Notes: generated by a model not told the origin, from the letters alone. Shown: positions 7,195 through 14,717, counted from the stretch's first letter. The stretch is 21,363 nt of DNA from JAWXCM01 sp034408745 (GCA_034408745.1 JAWXCM010000136.1:1-21363); one strand, 5' to 3'. Translations and numbers: made by a program.

Positions 7195-8148
7195 TCAGTA
7201 GCCGGCCTTCTTGTCGACCACGTTTTCGAGGGGCTCGCCTGCCGCGAACCGGCGGTAGTTGCTGACGAAGAACTCGACGGCTTCTTCCAGCCAGGTGGAG
7301 GTGTGGTCGGCGCAGTGCGGTGAGAGCAGCACGTTGTCAAGCGTCCAGAACGGGTGACCCTGGGGCAAGGGCTCCACGTCGAAGACGTCGAGCGCGGCGC
7401 CGCGGATACGCCGTTCCCGCAGGGCTCGCACCATGGCGGCTTCGTCGATGACGGGGCCGCGGCCAACGTTGATGACAACGGCGGTTGGCTTCATGCGCGC
7501 GAACTCCGCCTCGCCGATCAGGCCGATTGTGTCGGGCGTGTGGGGTGCCGCTGCCACGATCACGTCGGATTCGGCGATCATGTCGCCGCGCTGGTCCTGA
7601 AGGTAAATCCGTTCGGCGATGCCGTCGGCGCCGGTGTCTCGACGCTTCGTCGCGATCACCTTCATGCCGAGCGCCTTGCCCCGCCGCGCCGCCGCCTTGC
7701 CGACCTCGCCATAGCCGACCACGCCCATCGTCTGCCGGTTCAGCATGTCGACGTCGAACTGCTCCCAGCGCGCTTCACCCTGCTGCCGGATCATGCGACG
7801 CAGATCCTTGGCGAAGTAGAGGGCCGCGGCAACCACGAACTCGCCAAGAGATTCCTTGTAGACACCGCGGGCGTTAGTGAGCGGGATGTCGCTTTCCACC
7901 ATGGCGGGAAACAACTGCTTTTCCACCCCGGCGGACAGCGAATGAATCCACTTTGTCCGCGTGAGGAGAGGGAAGATCGGTTCCAGCTCAGATCCGCGGG
8001 CGAGGGTGTTCAGCACCACGTCTGTTTCTGGCGCCAGTCTTCGCAACTCGTCCGGATCAGTGGTGATGGAGCGGGTTACGTCCGCCGGCAGTTGATCGAG
8101 CACCCGGAGGTGCGGAGAAGTCGGGTTCGCGATTACCAGCAGGTTCAT
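7195..8148 (-). CDS. D-2-hydroxyacid dehydrogenase
   Basis: 317 aa, full family length. The Rossmann glycine motif is GYGEVG (145-150). The catalytic triad is Arg230 (NVGRG), Glu259 (DVEP) and His278 (SPHCAD). These enzymes reversibly reduce 2-oxoacids to D-2-hydroxyacids in the cytoplasm. At the end of the second Rossmann strand, 'VIATKRRD' (164-171) has Lys/Arg where NAD-specific members carry Asp, which points to NADP(H). It is first in a two-gene unit with the dehydratase, whose 2-oxoacid product is a possible substrate; the actual substrate is unknown. The ATG at 8148 diverges from cbiM with only 69 bp between the starts. Confidence 0.92.
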   Translation of the reverse strand: MNLLVIANPTSPHLRVLDQLPADVTRSITTDPDELRRLAPETDVVLNTLARGSELEPIFPLLTRTKWIHSLSAGVEKQLFPAMVESDIPLTNARGVYKESLGEFVVAAALYFAKDLRRMIRQQGEARWEQFDVDMLNRQTMGVVGYGEVGKAAARRGKALGMKVIATKRRDTGADGIAERIYLQDQRGDMIAESDVIVAAAPHTPDTIGLIGEAEFARMKPTAVVINVGRGPVIDEAAMVRALRERRIRGAALDVFDVEPLPQGHPFWTLDNVLLSPHCADHTSTWLEEAVEFFVSNYRRFAAGEPLENVVDKKAGY

Positions 8149-8177
8149 GTACTTGTAAGGATAGCGGTCTCGCGTGC

Positions 8178-8196
8178 CACGATTTTTCGGATCGTG
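8178..8196 (+). promoter_or_regulatory. Short hairpin in the leader of the cbiMQO operon
   Basis: CACGAT (8178-8183) and ATCGTG (8191-8196) can pair, with a T-G wobble adding one more pair, 21 bases before the cbiM start. It could be part of a leader control element or an operator. It is too small to be a cobalamin riboswitch and does not resemble a complete metal riboswitch. Confidence 0.25.
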
Positions 8197-8217
8197 CTAC
8201 CGTGGGGCTGAAAGCCG

Positions 8218-9114
8218 ATGCACATCCCCGATGGCTTCCTGGCCACACCCGTATGGGCAACGCTGGACGTCGTTTCCCTGCCGATTGTTGGGTGGGTGGC
8301 CAGACGTGCGCGCGCCGATGCCGACGAGAGCCGGACACCTCTGCTGGGGGTGCTGGGCGCATTTGTGTTTGCGGCGCAGATGATCAACTTTCCGATCGCG
8401 CCCGGAAGCAGTGCGCACCTTCTGGGCGGCGCGCTGCTGGCATGCACCGTGGGGCCCGCGGCGTCGATGATTGTGCTCACGGCAGTGCTGGTGATTCAGG
8501 CGCTGGTATTTCAGGATGGGGGATTGCTGGCGCTGGGGGCCAACATCTTCAATATTGCGATTGTCGGATCGCTTGCCGGATACCTGCCGTTCTGGTTGCT
8601 GCATCGCAACTGGCGGAGCGGCGGTCTGTTCCTTGGGGGGATGCTGTCGGTGTTTCTGAGCGGTGTTTGCGCGCTGACTCAGTTGATGCTGTCGGGAGTC
8701 GGGATTCCGCCGACCGTGATGTGGGGTGCGCTCGCGATGTTCGCGGTAAGCAGCGTGGTGGAAGGCGTGGCGACTGTCGCTGTGGTTCGGGCGATTGACC
8801 GGATCAGTCCCGCGCGTGTTCAGCCTGGGACGGGAAGCGCGGCCGCGCAGTGGATTTTGGCGGGGATCGCCGCGGTGCTGGCCGGGCTTGGGTTTCTGAT
8901 TGCGTCGGGGGCGCCCGACAGCCTGGAGGCGATCGCCGAACGAACCGGGATCGCCGTGCGCGAGACGCATTTTCTGCCGGCACCGATGGCCAATTATGCG
9001 GTGCAGGGTGTGGAACTGGAGAGCGTGGCGCGCGCGTCGGCCGGCATTATGGGCCTGGTGCTGGTGTATCTGGCCGTGGTCGCCGTGGGCCGGGCACTGC
9101 GCAGGAGCGCGTAG
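8218..9114 (+). CDS. cbiM: ECF transporter substrate-binding subunit CbiM/NikM with fused CbiN-like domain
   Basis: 298 aa integral membrane protein. The N-terminus MHIPDGFL supplies the Met1-His2 metal site that is diagnostic of CbiM/NikM, so the start at 8218 is firm. His67 in 'PGSSAHLLGG' (62-71) is the second conserved ligand. About seven hydrophobic segments follow. The C-terminal part (about 215-298) has one membrane segment, then 'APDSLEAIAE', the PDGLE/CbiN-type loop, then another segment, so the separate CbiN subunit is replaced by fusion. The protein binds Co2+ or Ni2+ and passes it through the energising module CbiQ-CbiO. Metal choice cannot be read from sequence alone. It is the first gene of cbiMQO. 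Confidence 0.93.
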   Translation: MHIPDGFLATPVWATLDVVSLPIVGWVARRARADADESRTPLLGVLGAFVFAAQMINFPIAPGSSAHLLGGALLACTVGPAASMIVLTAVLVIQALVFQDGGLLALGANIFNIAIVGSLAGYLPFWLLHRNWRSGGLFLGGMLSVFLSGVCALTQLMLSGVGIPPTVMWGALAMFAVSSVVEGVATVAVVRAIDRISPARVQPGTGSAAAQWILAGIAAVLAGLGFLIASGAPDSLEAIAERTGIAVRETHFLPAPMANYAVQGVELESVARASAGIMGLVLVYLAVVAVGRALRRSA

Positions 9115-9813
9115 TTGCGCCGGTTCGATCCCGAGCCCATCACGCGCGGGCCAGGAATTCTCCGTCACGCCGAAGCCCGCACCCGCCTCATCGCAGCGCT
9201 GCTGCTGCTCATTGGAATCTCTGTGGGGCGCACCGCTGGTACGTTCATTCCGGTGGGTCTCGCCATCCTTGCAGGACTGGTTCTGGCGCGAGTCAGGCCT
9301 CGGTCTCTGCTGGTGCGTGCCATCGCTATCACTGCCCTGCCACTCAGCTTCGTTCTGTTGAATTATCTTTCCGGCGACACGGAACGTGCGCTGCTGTTAC
9401 TTACACGGAGTTTACTCTCGGCGGGAGTGCTGCTGATAGTTACGGCTGTAACTCCACTGCCGGAACTGACCGGCGCGTTGTCACGTCTCGGCGCACCGGA
9501 AGTACTAACTGAAACGATACAACTTGTTTACCGTTACTTATTTGTTCTAACTGACCAGGCAATTCGTATGCGCGACGCAGTAAGTTGCCGGGGAGGGTCG
9601 GGCAGTTTGCTGGCGGCGGGCGGCACCGTGGGCGTTCTGTTCGCTCGCTCTTACGCGAGAGCGGAAGGGGTGCATCGGGCTATGTTGTCCAGGGGCTATA
9701 CAGGCAGTTTGCCGGGAACTGCAGGATCGCGGCTACAACTTGCCGACGTGCTGCTGGTGGCTGTTTGCGCGGCTGCGGGCTTCGGCGGAAAGGTGCTGGA
9801 TGTCCTCCGCTGA
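9115..9813 (+). CDS. cbiQ: ECF transporter transmembrane subunit CbiQ
   Basis: 232 aa with four to five membrane segments in residues 24-118 and near 212-225. The coupling-helix signature AMLSRGYTG (189-197) and an earlier MRDAVSCRG (152-160) are the two motifs that grip the ATPase. It links CbiM to CbiO in cobalt/nickel uptake. The start is unusual: TTG at 9115 directly follows the TAG stop of cbiM in the same frame, so no upstream alternative exists. An AGGAG at 9103-9107, seven bases before, supports it. It overlaps cbiO by 14 bp. Confidence 0.9.
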   Translation: MRRFDPEPITRGPGILRHAEARTRLIAALLLLIGISVGRTAGTFIPVGLAILAGLVLARVRPRSLLVRAIAITALPLSFVLLNYLSGDTERALLLLTRSLLSAGVLLIVTAVTPLPELTGALSRLGAPEVLTETIQLVYRYLFVLTDQAIRMRDAVSCRGGSGSLLAAGGTVGVLFARSYARAEGVHRAMLSRGYTGSLPGTAGSRLQLADVLLVAVCAAAGFGGKVLDVLR

Positions 9814-10501
9814 AGCGGCCGTGGAGGTACAGAGCCTCTCACACACCTATGCCGACGGGACGCAGGCGCTGCGCGAGGTGAGCTTCCGGATGAGCGCTGG
9901 CGAGTCGGTTGCGCTGTTCGGAAGAAACGGCTCGGGTAAGACGACCTTTATTCTCCACTTAAACGGGTTATTACTTCCGCAGCGGGGAACGGTCAGAGTT
10001 GGCGGACTGGCGGTAACCAAAGCGAACTTATCCGCGGTGCGACGCTCCGTGGGGCTGGTTTTTCAGGATGCGGACGACCAGTTATTCATGTCGACGGTGC
10101 TGGAGGATGTGGCGTTCGGGCTTCGAAACACGGGCGCGGCGGAGTCAGAGGCGGCGGCCAGAGCGCGGGAAGTGCTGGCTGAGTTAGGCATGACGGCGGG
10201 ACTGGACCGGGCTCCGTGGCATCTCAGCCTCGGGGAGAAACGGCGGGTGGCGCTGGCCGGAGTCCTTGCGATGCGCCCGGCTCTGATCGTGCTGGATGAG
10301 CCGACAACGTTTCTGGATCCCCCGGGCCGTGAGGAACTCGGGACGTCACTGAATCACTTACCGCAGGCGAAAGTGATTGTTACTCACGACGCCGGATTCG
10401 CAAGGCGCACGGCAAGCCGGGCCGTATTCTTCGAACGTGGACGCATCGTTGGAGACGGGTCCGTTGAGGAGATACTGCGGCGATACGACTGGGATCGCTA
10501 A
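9800..10501 (+). CDS. cbiO: ECF transporter ATPase CbiO
   Basis: 233 aa ABC ATPase. Walker A is GRNGSGKTT (41-49), the Q-loop is Gln89 (VFQDADDQL), the signature is LSLGEK (142-147, in place of LSGGQ), Walker B is LIVLDEP (162-168), and the switch is His196 (VTHD). The 'DADDQLF' stretch after the Q-loop is typical of ECF ATPases. It hydrolyses ATP to drive metal uptake by CbiMQ, probably as a homodimer. The ATG at 9800 has AAGG six bases upstream; a start at 9740 would add 20 residues that overlap cbiQ and match nothing. It ends three bases before the convergent small gene. Confidence 0.93.
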   Translation: MSSAEAAVEVQSLSHTYADGTQALREVSFRMSAGESVALFGRNGSGKTTFILHLNGLLLPQRGTVRVGGLAVTKANLSAVRRSVGLVFQDADDQLFMSTVLEDVAFGLRNTGAAESEAAARAREVLAELGMTAGLDRAPWHLSLGEKRRVALAGVLAMRPALIVLDEPTTFLDPPGREELGTSLNHLPQAKVIVTHDAGFARRTASRAVFFERGRIVGDGSVEEILRRYDWDR

Positions 10502-10504
10502 CGA

Positions 10505-10783
10505 TTACTGATTTTGCTTTTTCCGGTACTCAGCCCAGCGTTTTTTCTGCGCCGCCGCGATACGTTTGCGGGCCGATTCGCTCAGTTCGCGCTTACGGGA
10601 TGCAGGCCGGGATGCCGGTTCGGCAACCGCTGCGGCGGTCTGCACGGACGGCAGGCGACGCCGCCCCAGTAAGGCTTTTACTTCCTGAATCTGCGCCTCG
10701 ATACGCTGTTTCTGCAGCATTAGACCTTCCAATGCCGCTTCGAGAAGATTTGGATCACTAAAACTCTTGCTGAGCTTCGCCAT
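10505..10783 (-). CDS. Small basic protein with coiled coil and Lys/Arg-rich tail
   Basis: 92 aa. Residues 8-40 look like an amphipathic helix or coiled coil (LLEAALEGLMLQKQRIEAQI...). An Ala/Pro linker follows, then a strongly basic tail with 'SESARKRIAAAQKKRWAEYRKK' read in parts (69-90). The 'ARKRIAAAQKKRWA' motif recurs, as I recall it, in many small proteins of Acidobacteriota and relatives and suggests nucleic-acid binding, perhaps a nucleoid-associated or regulatory protein. No named function is known to me. The gene converges on cbiO with three bases between the stop codons. Confidence 0.75.
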   Translation of the reverse strand: MAKLSKSFSDPNLLEAALEGLMLQKQRIEAQIQEVKALLGRRRLPSVQTAAAVAEPASRPASRKRELSESARKRIAAAQKKRWAEYRKKQNQ

Positions 10784-10831
10784 TCCCGGGGTTACCTCAC
10801 TAAGCAGATCTTATCAAACAACGCGAGAGAC

Positions 10832-11278
10832 TTACACAGGCCGAGACTCACAGATTATAGTGACGGGACCGTCGTTAACAAGGGTTACTTTCATGGAAGC
10901 CTGAAAGATACCGGTCTCCACGCGTACGCCCTTTGCCCGAAGCGCACCGACAAAGTATTCATACAGCCGCTTTGCGGGTTCAGGCCGCGCGGCACGGTCG
11001 TAACTGGGCCGGTTTCCCTTGCGGCATTCGCCATACAGGGTGAATTGCGATACTACCAGGATGGCCCCGGCAACGTCCTGAACGCTGCGGTTCATCTTAC
11101 CGTTTTCGTCTGAAAAAATGCGCAATGAGGCCATTTTTACGGCCAGATAGTCGGCATCCCGTTGCAAATCGGAGGACTCGATACCCAGCAGCACAAGCAG
11201 GCCGGTGCCGATCTGCCCGGTTATTTCCCCGTCCACTTCCACCGCTGCCGACAAGACTCGCTGCACCACGATTCGCAC
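10832..11278 (-). CDS. dtd: D-aminoacyl-tRNA deacylase
   Basis: 148 aa, standard length for Dtd. The SQFT motif is at 77-80, where the backbone and Thr80 form the active site. NDGPVT (135-140) carries the Gly-cis-Pro pair that rejects L-amino acids. The enzyme removes D-amino acids, and glycine wrongly attached to tRNA-Ala, from tRNA in the cytoplasm as a dimer. The start is GTG at 11278, giving the typical N-terminus 'MRIVVQRV'; AGGAG lies about 14 bases upstream, a little far. It diverges from the GHMP kinase gene with only 39 bp between starts, so both promoters must overlap neighbouring coding sequence or each other. Confidence 0.93.
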   Translation of the reverse strand: MRIVVQRVLSAAVEVDGEITGQIGTGLLVLLGIESSDLQRDADYLAVKMASLRIFSDENGKMNRSVQDVAGAILVVSQFTLYGECRKGNRPSYDRAARPEPAKRLYEYFVGALRAKGVRVETGIFQASMKVTLVNDGPVTIICESRPV

Positions 11279-11317
11279 GAGATGGATTCCAACTCCTGTG
11301 GTATAAGTATCGCGTAC

Positions 11318-12349
11318 ATGCCGGTAACTTCGACCATCGAAACCTACGCTTATGCGCGCGCCGGACTGCTGGGCAATCCAAGTGACGGATATTACGGTAA
11401 GACATTAGCTGTGCTGGTCCGCAACTTCCGCGCCCGGGTTCTTTTATACCCGAGCGCGCAGCTGGAGATCCGTCCGTCGAAGGCGGATATGCCTGTGTTC
11501 GAGAGTCTGGACGAGTTATACAGCCTGACTCGCTGGCGCGGCTACTACGGTGGAATTCGTATTCTGCAGGCACTGATCGTCCGCCTCATTGATTACTGCA
11601 ATGAGCACGGGCTGACTCTGCCGCACCGAAATTTCACGATGGAATACGAGTCCACCATTCCGCTGCGGCTGGGCATGGGCGGCTCGAGCGCGATAATTAC
11701 AGCGGCGCTTCGCGCGCTGGTGCAGTATTTCGAACTCGAGATCCCGCTGCCGGTGCAGGCAAAGCTGATACTCGAGGCGGAGACGCGCGAGATCGGCGTT
11801 CCGGCGGGGCCACAGGATCGAGTCATACAGGTCTACGAGGGACTGGTCTACATGGATTTCCAGCGCGATCTCATGCAGAATCGCGGCTATGGGTTGTACG
11901 AGTCTCTGGACCCCGGTTTACTACCGAACATTTACCTTGCGTTTCGCACCAGTCTGAGCGAGGGCACAGAGGTCTTCCACAATAGTGTCCGCGAGCGGTG
12001 GCGCTCAGGAGACCCCGTAATTACAGGGGCAATGCAGCAGTGGGCCAGTTATGCCGAGCGTGGACGGAACGCGCTGCTGGCGGGCGACCGCGAGGAGTTC
12101 GAACGGCTGATCGACGCCAACTTCGACCTGCGCGCCGAGATTTATCAGCAAATCGGCGAGGGGAATCTGGAGATGATTCGGCTGGCGCGAGCCGCGGGAG
12201 CTACGGCCAACTTCGCCGGATCAGGCGGTGCGATCGTCGGAACATACCGAGACGACGCTATGTTCGAGGCCCTGGGAAAATCACTTGGTACGGCTGACAT
12301 TGGGGTAATTCGACCCTCCATTTTGCCTCCGCCTCAGCGTTCGGCGTGA
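11318..12349 (+). CDS. Glucuronokinase-like GHMP kinase
   Basis: 343 aa. The N-terminal 'AYARAGLLGNPSDGYYGKT' (11-29) and 'VPAGPQDRVIQVYEGLVYMDF' (161-181, read in parts) closely resemble plant glucuronokinase. The ATP-binding GHMP motif 'PLRLGMGGSSA' is at 115-125, and the C-terminal Gly-rich motif 'GATANFAGSGGAIVG' is in the last quarter. The expected reaction is phosphorylation of a sugar at C1, e.g. D-glucuronate to glucuronate 1-phosphate, feeding UDP-sugar formation. The substrate is inferred and another sugar is possible. The ATG at 11318 was chosen over 11282 and 11162 because the family motif begins a few residues later. It is the first gene of a same-strand run that reaches purMN and the second S55 cassette. 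Confidence 0.8.
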   Translation: MPVTSTIETYAYARAGLLGNPSDGYYGKTLAVLVRNFRARVLLYPSAQLEIRPSKADMPVFESLDELYSLTRWRGYYGGIRILQALIVRLIDYCNEHGLTLPHRNFTMEYESTIPLRLGMGGSSAIITAALRALVQYFELEIPLPVQAKLILEAETREIGVPAGPQDRVIQVYEGLVYMDFQRDLMQNRGYGLYESLDPGLLPNIYLAFRTSLSEGTEVFHNSVRERWRSGDPVITGAMQQWASYAERGRNALLAGDREEFERLIDANFDLRAEIYQQIGEGNLEMIRLARAAGATANFAGSGGAIVGTYRDDAMFEALGKSLGTADIGVIRPSILPPPQRSA

Positions 12350-12370
12350 GAGTAACCTGGCGCAAGACCT

Positions 12371-12398
12371 GATAGTACTATCTGCAAGAAGTACTATA
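12371..12398 (+). repeat. Perfect 12-bp palindrome plus direct repeat upstream of the small gene
   Basis: GATAGTACTATC (12371-12382) is its own reverse complement. AGTACTAT occurs within it (12374-12381) and again at 12390-12397, 16 bases apart start to start. The pair lies between the kinase stop (12349) and the next gene start and has the geometry of a regulator binding site. The binding protein is unknown. Confidence 0.4.
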
Positions 12399-12408
12399 CG
12401 CTGAGTTG

Positions 12409-12681
12409 GTGAACGCACCACGACAGGCCAGAATACGAAACGGGTTCTACAGGTTGTACTCCAGCCGAGCTTCCATAAGTGGTTACGGAGAGGGCGATTT
12501 CATTCGGCTGACAGGTGACGACGGCCGCGTCTGGACGGGGAGCGCTACCCGCGAACCAGATAACTCCGTGCGGTATCGCTTCCGGGACGAGAAGGGCAGA
12601 AGTATGACCGGAATCGCCGACGCACACGGGCTGGTGCTGCGCGAGGAGTCCGGAAAAATGTGGCGTGGCGTCATTGATTAA
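12409..12681 (+). CDS. Small protein of unknown function
   Basis: About 90 aa from GTG at 12409 (TTG at 12406 is an alternative). No signal peptide or membrane segment. The sequence alternates short beta-like strands and turns: 'NGFYRLYSS', 'GDFIRLTGDDGRVWTGSA', 'NSVRYRFRDEKGRSMTG', 'GLVLREESGKMWRGVID'. Two 'DDGRVW'- and 'DEKGRSM'-type turns suggest a small all-beta fold. No family is recognised. It sits 33 bp before purM on the same strand in otherwise empty space, and a palindrome lies upstream. A real gene is likely but not certain. Confidence 0.55.
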   Translation: MNAPRQARIRNGFYRLYSSRASISGYGEGDFIRLTGDDGRVWTGSATREPDNSVRYRFRDEKGRSMTGIADAHGLVLREESGKMWRGVID

Positions 12682-12714
12682 CAGGGCGGCCCGCAGTTCG
12701 GTATCTTCAGAGTA

Positions 12715-13755
12715 ATGTCCACTGAACAACCGGTTCGTTATGCCGATGCCGGAGTAAACATCGACGAGGCTGACCGAGCAGTCAGCCGGATCAAGGTGCT
12801 GGCGGCCGGCACCATGACTCGTGGAGTCCTCACAGGGATTGGGAGCTTTGGCGCCGGATTTGAAATTACAGGTTACAAGAAACCTGTCCTGGTAAGTTCC
12901 GCCGATGGGGTCGGGACAAAGCTGAAAGTAGCCTTTGTTACCGGGCGACACAGTACAGTCGGTGAGGATCTTGTAAATCACTGTGTAAATGATATTGCGG
13001 TACAGGGTGCTAAGCCGCTCTTCTTTCTGGATTACTTTGCCACAGGTAAGCTGGACGCCGGTGTCGCAGCCGACGTAGTAGAAGGAATCGCGCGTGGCTG
13101 CACCAGTAATAAGTGCGCGCTCATCGGCGGTGAGACGGCGGAGATGCCCGGCATGTACTCCGACGGCGAGTACGATCTGGCGGGTTTCATAGTGGGCGCG
13201 GTGGAGAAGAAGAACTTACTCACGGGCTCAAAGATTCGCAAAGGCGACGTCCTGATCGGGCTGCCGTCCCACGGCCTCCATACCAACGGATATTCGCTTG
13301 CCCGCAAGCTGCTTTTCGAGGTAGCCGGCCACCAGGCCGACACGTACGTGGACGCGCTGGGCTCAACCGTAGCCGACGAACTGCTGCGGGTGCATCGCAG
13401 CTATCTCAAGCCGATCCAGTCCCTGATGAAGGCAGAAGTGCTGAAGGGCGCGGCTCACATTACAGGCGGAGGCATTACGGACAACACGCCTCGCATGCTC
13501 CCCAAAGGACTTGGCGCGCGCATCGCGACTGGCTCCTGGCCGGTGCTTCCGGTGTTCAATTATCTGAAAGAACTGGGCAACGTGCCCGATGACGACTGGC
13601 GCCGCAGTTTCAACCTCGGTATTGGAATGATTCTCGCGGTCGGCAAGGATGACGTTAAGCGGGCGAAGAAGACGCTCGACAAACTGCAGGAGCCATCCTT
13701 CACCATCGGCGAAGTGATGGAACCAGAGGGCGAAGAGCGCGTGGTGTACGAGTGA
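12715..13755 (+). CDS. purM: Phosphoribosylformylglycinamidine cyclo-ligase
   Basis: 346 aa, full length. PurM converts FGAM and ATP to AIR, the fifth step of purine synthesis. Family landmarks: 'YADAGVNIDEAD' near the N-terminus, the ATP-binding 'SSADGVGTKLK', 'NDIAVQGAKPLFFLDY', 'CALIGGETAEMPG', 'GLPSHGLHTNGYSLAR', and 'AHITGGGITDNTPR' before the C-terminal domain. The ATG at 12715 gives the usual N-terminus. Its stop overlaps the purN start by four bases, so the two are co-translated. Confidence 0.97.
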   Translation: MSTEQPVRYADAGVNIDEADRAVSRIKVLAAGTMTRGVLTGIGSFGAGFEITGYKKPVLVSSADGVGTKLKVAFVTGRHSTVGEDLVNHCVNDIAVQGAKPLFFLDYFATGKLDAGVAADVVEGIARGCTSNKCALIGGETAEMPGMYSDGEYDLAGFIVGAVEKKNLLTGSKIRKGDVLIGLPSHGLHTNGYSLARKLLFEVAGHQADTYVDALGSTVADELLRVHRSYLKPIQSLMKAEVLKGAAHITGGGITDNTPRMLPKGLGARIATGSWPVLPVFNYLKELGNVPDDDWRRSFNLGIGMILAVGKDDVKRAKKTLDKLQEPSFTIGEVMEPEGEERVVYE

Positions 13756-14369
13756 AGCGACTGGGCATCCTGCTTTCCGGGCGCGGGTCCAACTTCGAAG
13801 CTATTGCGGACAGCGTGGCCGCGGGCCGACTTGATGCGGAAATCGCAGTGGTGCTGTCGAACCGCACGTCGGCGAAGGGACTGGAAACGGCACGGTCGCG
13901 CGGGCTGCACGCCGTCTGCATCCCGTCGCAGGGCCGCGACCGGCTGGAGTACGACCGTCTGCTGATCGACGAACTGCGCCGGCATAACGTCGATCTGGTC
14001 TGCCTCGCGGGCTTTATGCGGCTGCTGTCGGCTGAGTTCACGCAGTCTTTTCCGAATCGCATTCTGAACATCCACCCGTCGCTGTTACCCTCGTTTCCAG
14101 GACTCGACGCGCAGCATCAGGCGCTGGTGCATGGGGTCCGCATCACGGGGTGCACGGTGCATTTTGTTGACGAAAATCTGGATTCCGGCCCGATTGTGAT
14201 GCAAGCCGCAGTGCCGGTGGAGGACGGCGACACAGCCGACACGTTGTCGGCGCGCATCCTCGCCGAGGAGCACCGGATTTACAGCCAGGCCATCGCTGTT
14301 GTTCTGTCGGGCGCGTACCGGATTGAGGGCCGGCGGGTGCTTCGCGCCGCAAGTCACTACAATGGATAG
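13752..14369 (+). CDS. purN: Phosphoribosylglycinamide formyltransferase
   Basis: 205 aa, GTG start in a GTGA overlap with purM. PurN transfers a formyl group from 10-formyl-THF to GAR. The phosphate-binding loop 'LLSGRGSNFEAI' is at 7-18. The catalytic residues Asn106 and His108 (NIHPSLLPSFPG) and Asp144 (ENLDSG) fall at the same numbers as in the E. coli enzyme. The gene ends three bases before the lipoprotein gene, an unusual direct link from purine synthesis to an envelope protein. Confidence 0.97.
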   Translation: MKRLGILLSGRGSNFEAIADSVAAGRLDAEIAVVLSNRTSAKGLETARSRGLHAVCIPSQGRDRLEYDRLLIDELRRHNVDLVCLAGFMRLLSAEFTQSFPNRILNIHPSLLPSFPGLDAQHQALVHGVRITGCTVHFVDENLDSGPIVMQAAVPVEDGDTADTLSARILAEEHRIYSQAIAVVLSGAYRIEGRRVLRAASHYNG

Positions 14370-14372
14370 GGA

Positions 14373-14675
14373 ATGACGAAACGAATCGTGCTGACCGGCG
14401 GTCTGGCCGCCACCCTGTTGCTCACCGGCTGTTACAACACCCCGGAAACCAGTCTTCGCAAACCGGGTGAAGGCCCCACCAATCACACGGCTGGTCCGGC
14501 CGTTGGCCCCGGAAGCACCGCGGGCGGCTCCACAGCGGGTCCGCAGCCGAAACCTGTCGCGCACAAACCGGAGTCGGGCGAGATGCACGCTGCCAAACCT
14601 GGACCACAGGATGAGCACGGCGCCAAAGCCAGCGAAGTTCCCGCCCAGCCAGGACACCCCCCGCAGCAGCACTAA
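14373..14675 (+). CDS. Small Pro/Gly-rich lipoprotein
   Basis: 100 aa. The signal sequence MTKRIVLTGGLAATLLLTGC ends in a lipobox (LLTGC) with Cys20 as the lipid-attachment site. The rest (21-100) is low in hydrophobic residues and rich in Pro, Gly, Ala and His, so probably disordered. GGATAGG precedes the start. Such proteins are anchored in the membrane facing the periplasm. It lies three bases after purN and about 40 before the S55 gene, so it may belong to the export-related group that follows. No family is recognised. Confidence 0.75.
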   Translation: MTKRIVLTGGLAATLLLTGCYNTPETSLRKPGEGPTNHTAGPAVGPGSTAGGSTAGPQPKPVAHKPESGEMHAAKPGPQDEHGAKASEVPAQPGHPPQQH

Positions 14676-14717
14676 AGTTCAGTACCGTGACGCGCGGGTG
14701 TGGCGTCCAAGGAATAT

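Noticed and set aside
7194..7478. N-terminal extension of the dehydratase
   Set aside because: The extra 95 residues are Ser/Pro/Thr-rich, lie over the dehydrogenase gene in another frame, and the family N-terminus starts at the ATG at 7193.
8149..8217. Cobalamin or nickel/cobalt riboswitch upstream of cbiM
   Set aside because: Only 69 bp are available, with one small hairpin; no B12-box-like sequence or multi-stem layout is seen.
8197..9168. Long minus-strand frame opposite cbiM
   Set aside because: It reads as Arg/His/Gln-rich sequence without motifs, the usual mirror of a GC-rich gene.
14700..14717. GTG start for the second S55 gene
   Set aside because: It would place polar residues before the signal peptide, while the ATG at 14718 has its own AAGGA.
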